Of a DNA stretch of 64,000 bases, positions 63,410-64,000 are shown piece by piece (positions within the stretch are counted from its first letter, which is position 1; every line of letters begins with the position of its first letter). This DNA is from JAJDZL01 sp965221175 (GTDB lineage Bacteria; Pseudomonadota; Gammaproteobacteria; Arenicellales; JAJDZL01): the NCBI GenBank assembly GCA_965221175.1, contig OZ244867.1, forward strand, positions 2,728,001 through 2,792,000, in the 5' to 3' direction. The notes below the pieces were generated by a model. It was not told where the DNA came from. It did not search any database and was given only the letters and a program-made list of their open reading frames with translations. A program made the translations under genes and the position numbers.

Positions 63410-63798
63410 ATGTAGTATTGGACTGCAATGTCTTAATTTCAGCGGGACAAACGGACGGTACCTGCCGCGAAGTAATCGACAGAGTTGTACGACACCATCA
63501 AATCATACTGTCTGCCCCGATTCTGTCTGAATATATAGCCGTGGCTGGACGGCCCAGACTGACACCTTACTTCAGCACCTTGAAATCGTTAATTCGGGAG
63601 ATCGAGCAATTGGCTGTCATTGTCGAGCCAGCGAATTTCGAGTTCGGTCTACGCGACTCTGACGATGAGGTTTATTTGGCGACGGCAACGGCTGGCGGTG
63701 CCATTCTGATTACTGGTAATATGCGGGACTTTACGGAACCGCGATACGGGTCGGTTGATGTCTGGTCGCCGCGAAATTTTCTCAATCAGACAGCGTGA
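63406..63798 (+). CDS. PIN-domain toxin (VapC-like)
   Basis: This 130-residue PIN-family RNase has the first Asp in MNVVLDCNVLISA, a Glu in LSAPILSEYIAVAGRPRLTP, and Asp residues in LRDSDDEVYLATATAGGAIL, then ITGNMRDF. The set matches the putative toxin component of the PIN family. It would be held inactive by the AbrB-type protein encoded just before it. Confidence 0.87.
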   Translation: MNVVLDCNVLISAGQTDGTCREVIDRVVRHHQIILSAPILSEYIAVAGRPRLTPYFSTLKSLIREIEQLAVIVEPANFEFGLRDSDDEVYLATATAGGAILITGNMRDFTEPRYGSVDVWSPRNFLNQTA

Positions 63799-63812
63799 TT
63801 GTCTGATGTCGG

Positions 63813-64000
63813 TCACGATTGTGCCGCTTTCTTTCCGTGTTTCACAGCGACAGCATCAATCAAAGTAAAACGATTTTCAGAAAGCAGGCGTCGTCCAATA
63901 AAAGATTCTCGATGTTTTTTCGCGGTAACCCACTCTAACTGGGGAAGAACCAATTTATCTTCCGTCCTTGAAAAGTCTGCGGAGTAAGTGCGCCGTACCG
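63813..64000 (-). CDS. C-terminal end of an unknown minus-strand gene (partial)
   Basis: The minus strand is open from the window edge to a stop at 63813-63815, reading LPQLEWVTAKKHRESFIGRR, then LLSENRFTLIDAVAVKHGKK. It looks more protein-like than the plus-strand frame over the same bases, but I do not recognise it. Confidence 0.35.
   Translation of the reverse strand, partial: VRRTYSADFSRTEDKLVLPQLEWVTAKKHRESFIGRRLLSENRFTLIDAVAVKHGKKAAQS

Noticed and set aside
63799..63987. Plus-strand 62-codon ORF after the PIN toxin
   Set aside because: It starts with TTG, has no ribosome-binding site and overlaps a more protein-like minus-strand frame.
1..64000. CRISPR array
   Set aside because: No regularly spaced short repeats with unique spacers and no cas genes are visible.

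Overview
The window looks like an accessory (genomic island) part of a proteobacterial chromosome, most likely a gammaproteobacterium from a marine or host-associated setting. That placement is an inference from the gene families: TRAP and spermidine/putrescine-type transporters, IS256/IS110/IS1595-type elements and HigBA/VapBC modules. No rRNA, complete tRNA or housekeeping gene is visible to fix it. Many genes belong to defence, toxin-antitoxin or restriction families, and several are broken by insertions, frameshifts or deletions.

Layout. 1-4.5 kb: the end of an acidic-tailed protein overlapping a short prokaryotic Argonaute, then a chimeric ATPase/helicase wreck and a KAP-family NTPase. 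4.6-8.2 kb: a DUF429-like (RNase H fold) protein with a C-terminal zinc finger, next to a large transposase. 8.6-21.3 kb: small modules. These are an HNH protein plus a PD-(D/E)XK-like protein; three copies of a zinc-ribbon gene, two of them followed by a paralogous nuclease-like gene; a DUF2188 gene plus a predicted nucleotide-binding effector; a NYN-domain RNase gene split by an IS256-family element; a HigB-HigA/ImmA pair whose antitoxin carries the same zinc-finger tail as the DUF429 protein; and a second, ordinary HigBA pair. 21.9-29.1 kb: a DctQ-DctM-DctP TRAP transporter facing a glycerol-kinase-like, FAD oxidoreductase and GlpA-like operon. 30.5-31.9 kb: a TIR-like effector and a small Cys/His-rich protein. 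33-43.5 kb: a tight three-gene operon of very large proteins (RecD-like helicase with nuclease tail, HEPN-SNF2 helicase, sacsin-like ATPase). This is the best candidate for an undescribed defence system. 43.7-48.2 kb: an IS1595-family transposase, a CfrBI-like restriction-modification pair, a small ORF and an HNH endonuclease. 48.6-61.8 kb: an eight-gene operon (polyamine-type ABC transporter, DmpA-like peptidase, class III aminotransferase, N,N-dimethylformamidase small and large subunits) with a divergent RpiR regulator, plus two AMP-binding enzymes. 62.1-64 kb: a P-loop kinase and a VapBC-like pair.

The most striking structural signal is a 30-bp repeat that resembles the 3' end of a tRNA (GGTTCGAATTC at one end, CCCACCA at the other). 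It occurs ten times, always in the same orientation, and every copy lies between gene modules rather than inside a gene. Some copies share longer flanks in pairs. I read this as a record of repeated site-specific integration of cassettes, some carrying defence genes and some metabolic genes. No integrase is visible in the window. A second signal is a 228-bp nearly identical DNA segment that gives the same zinc-finger tail, in frame, to two unrelated proteins.
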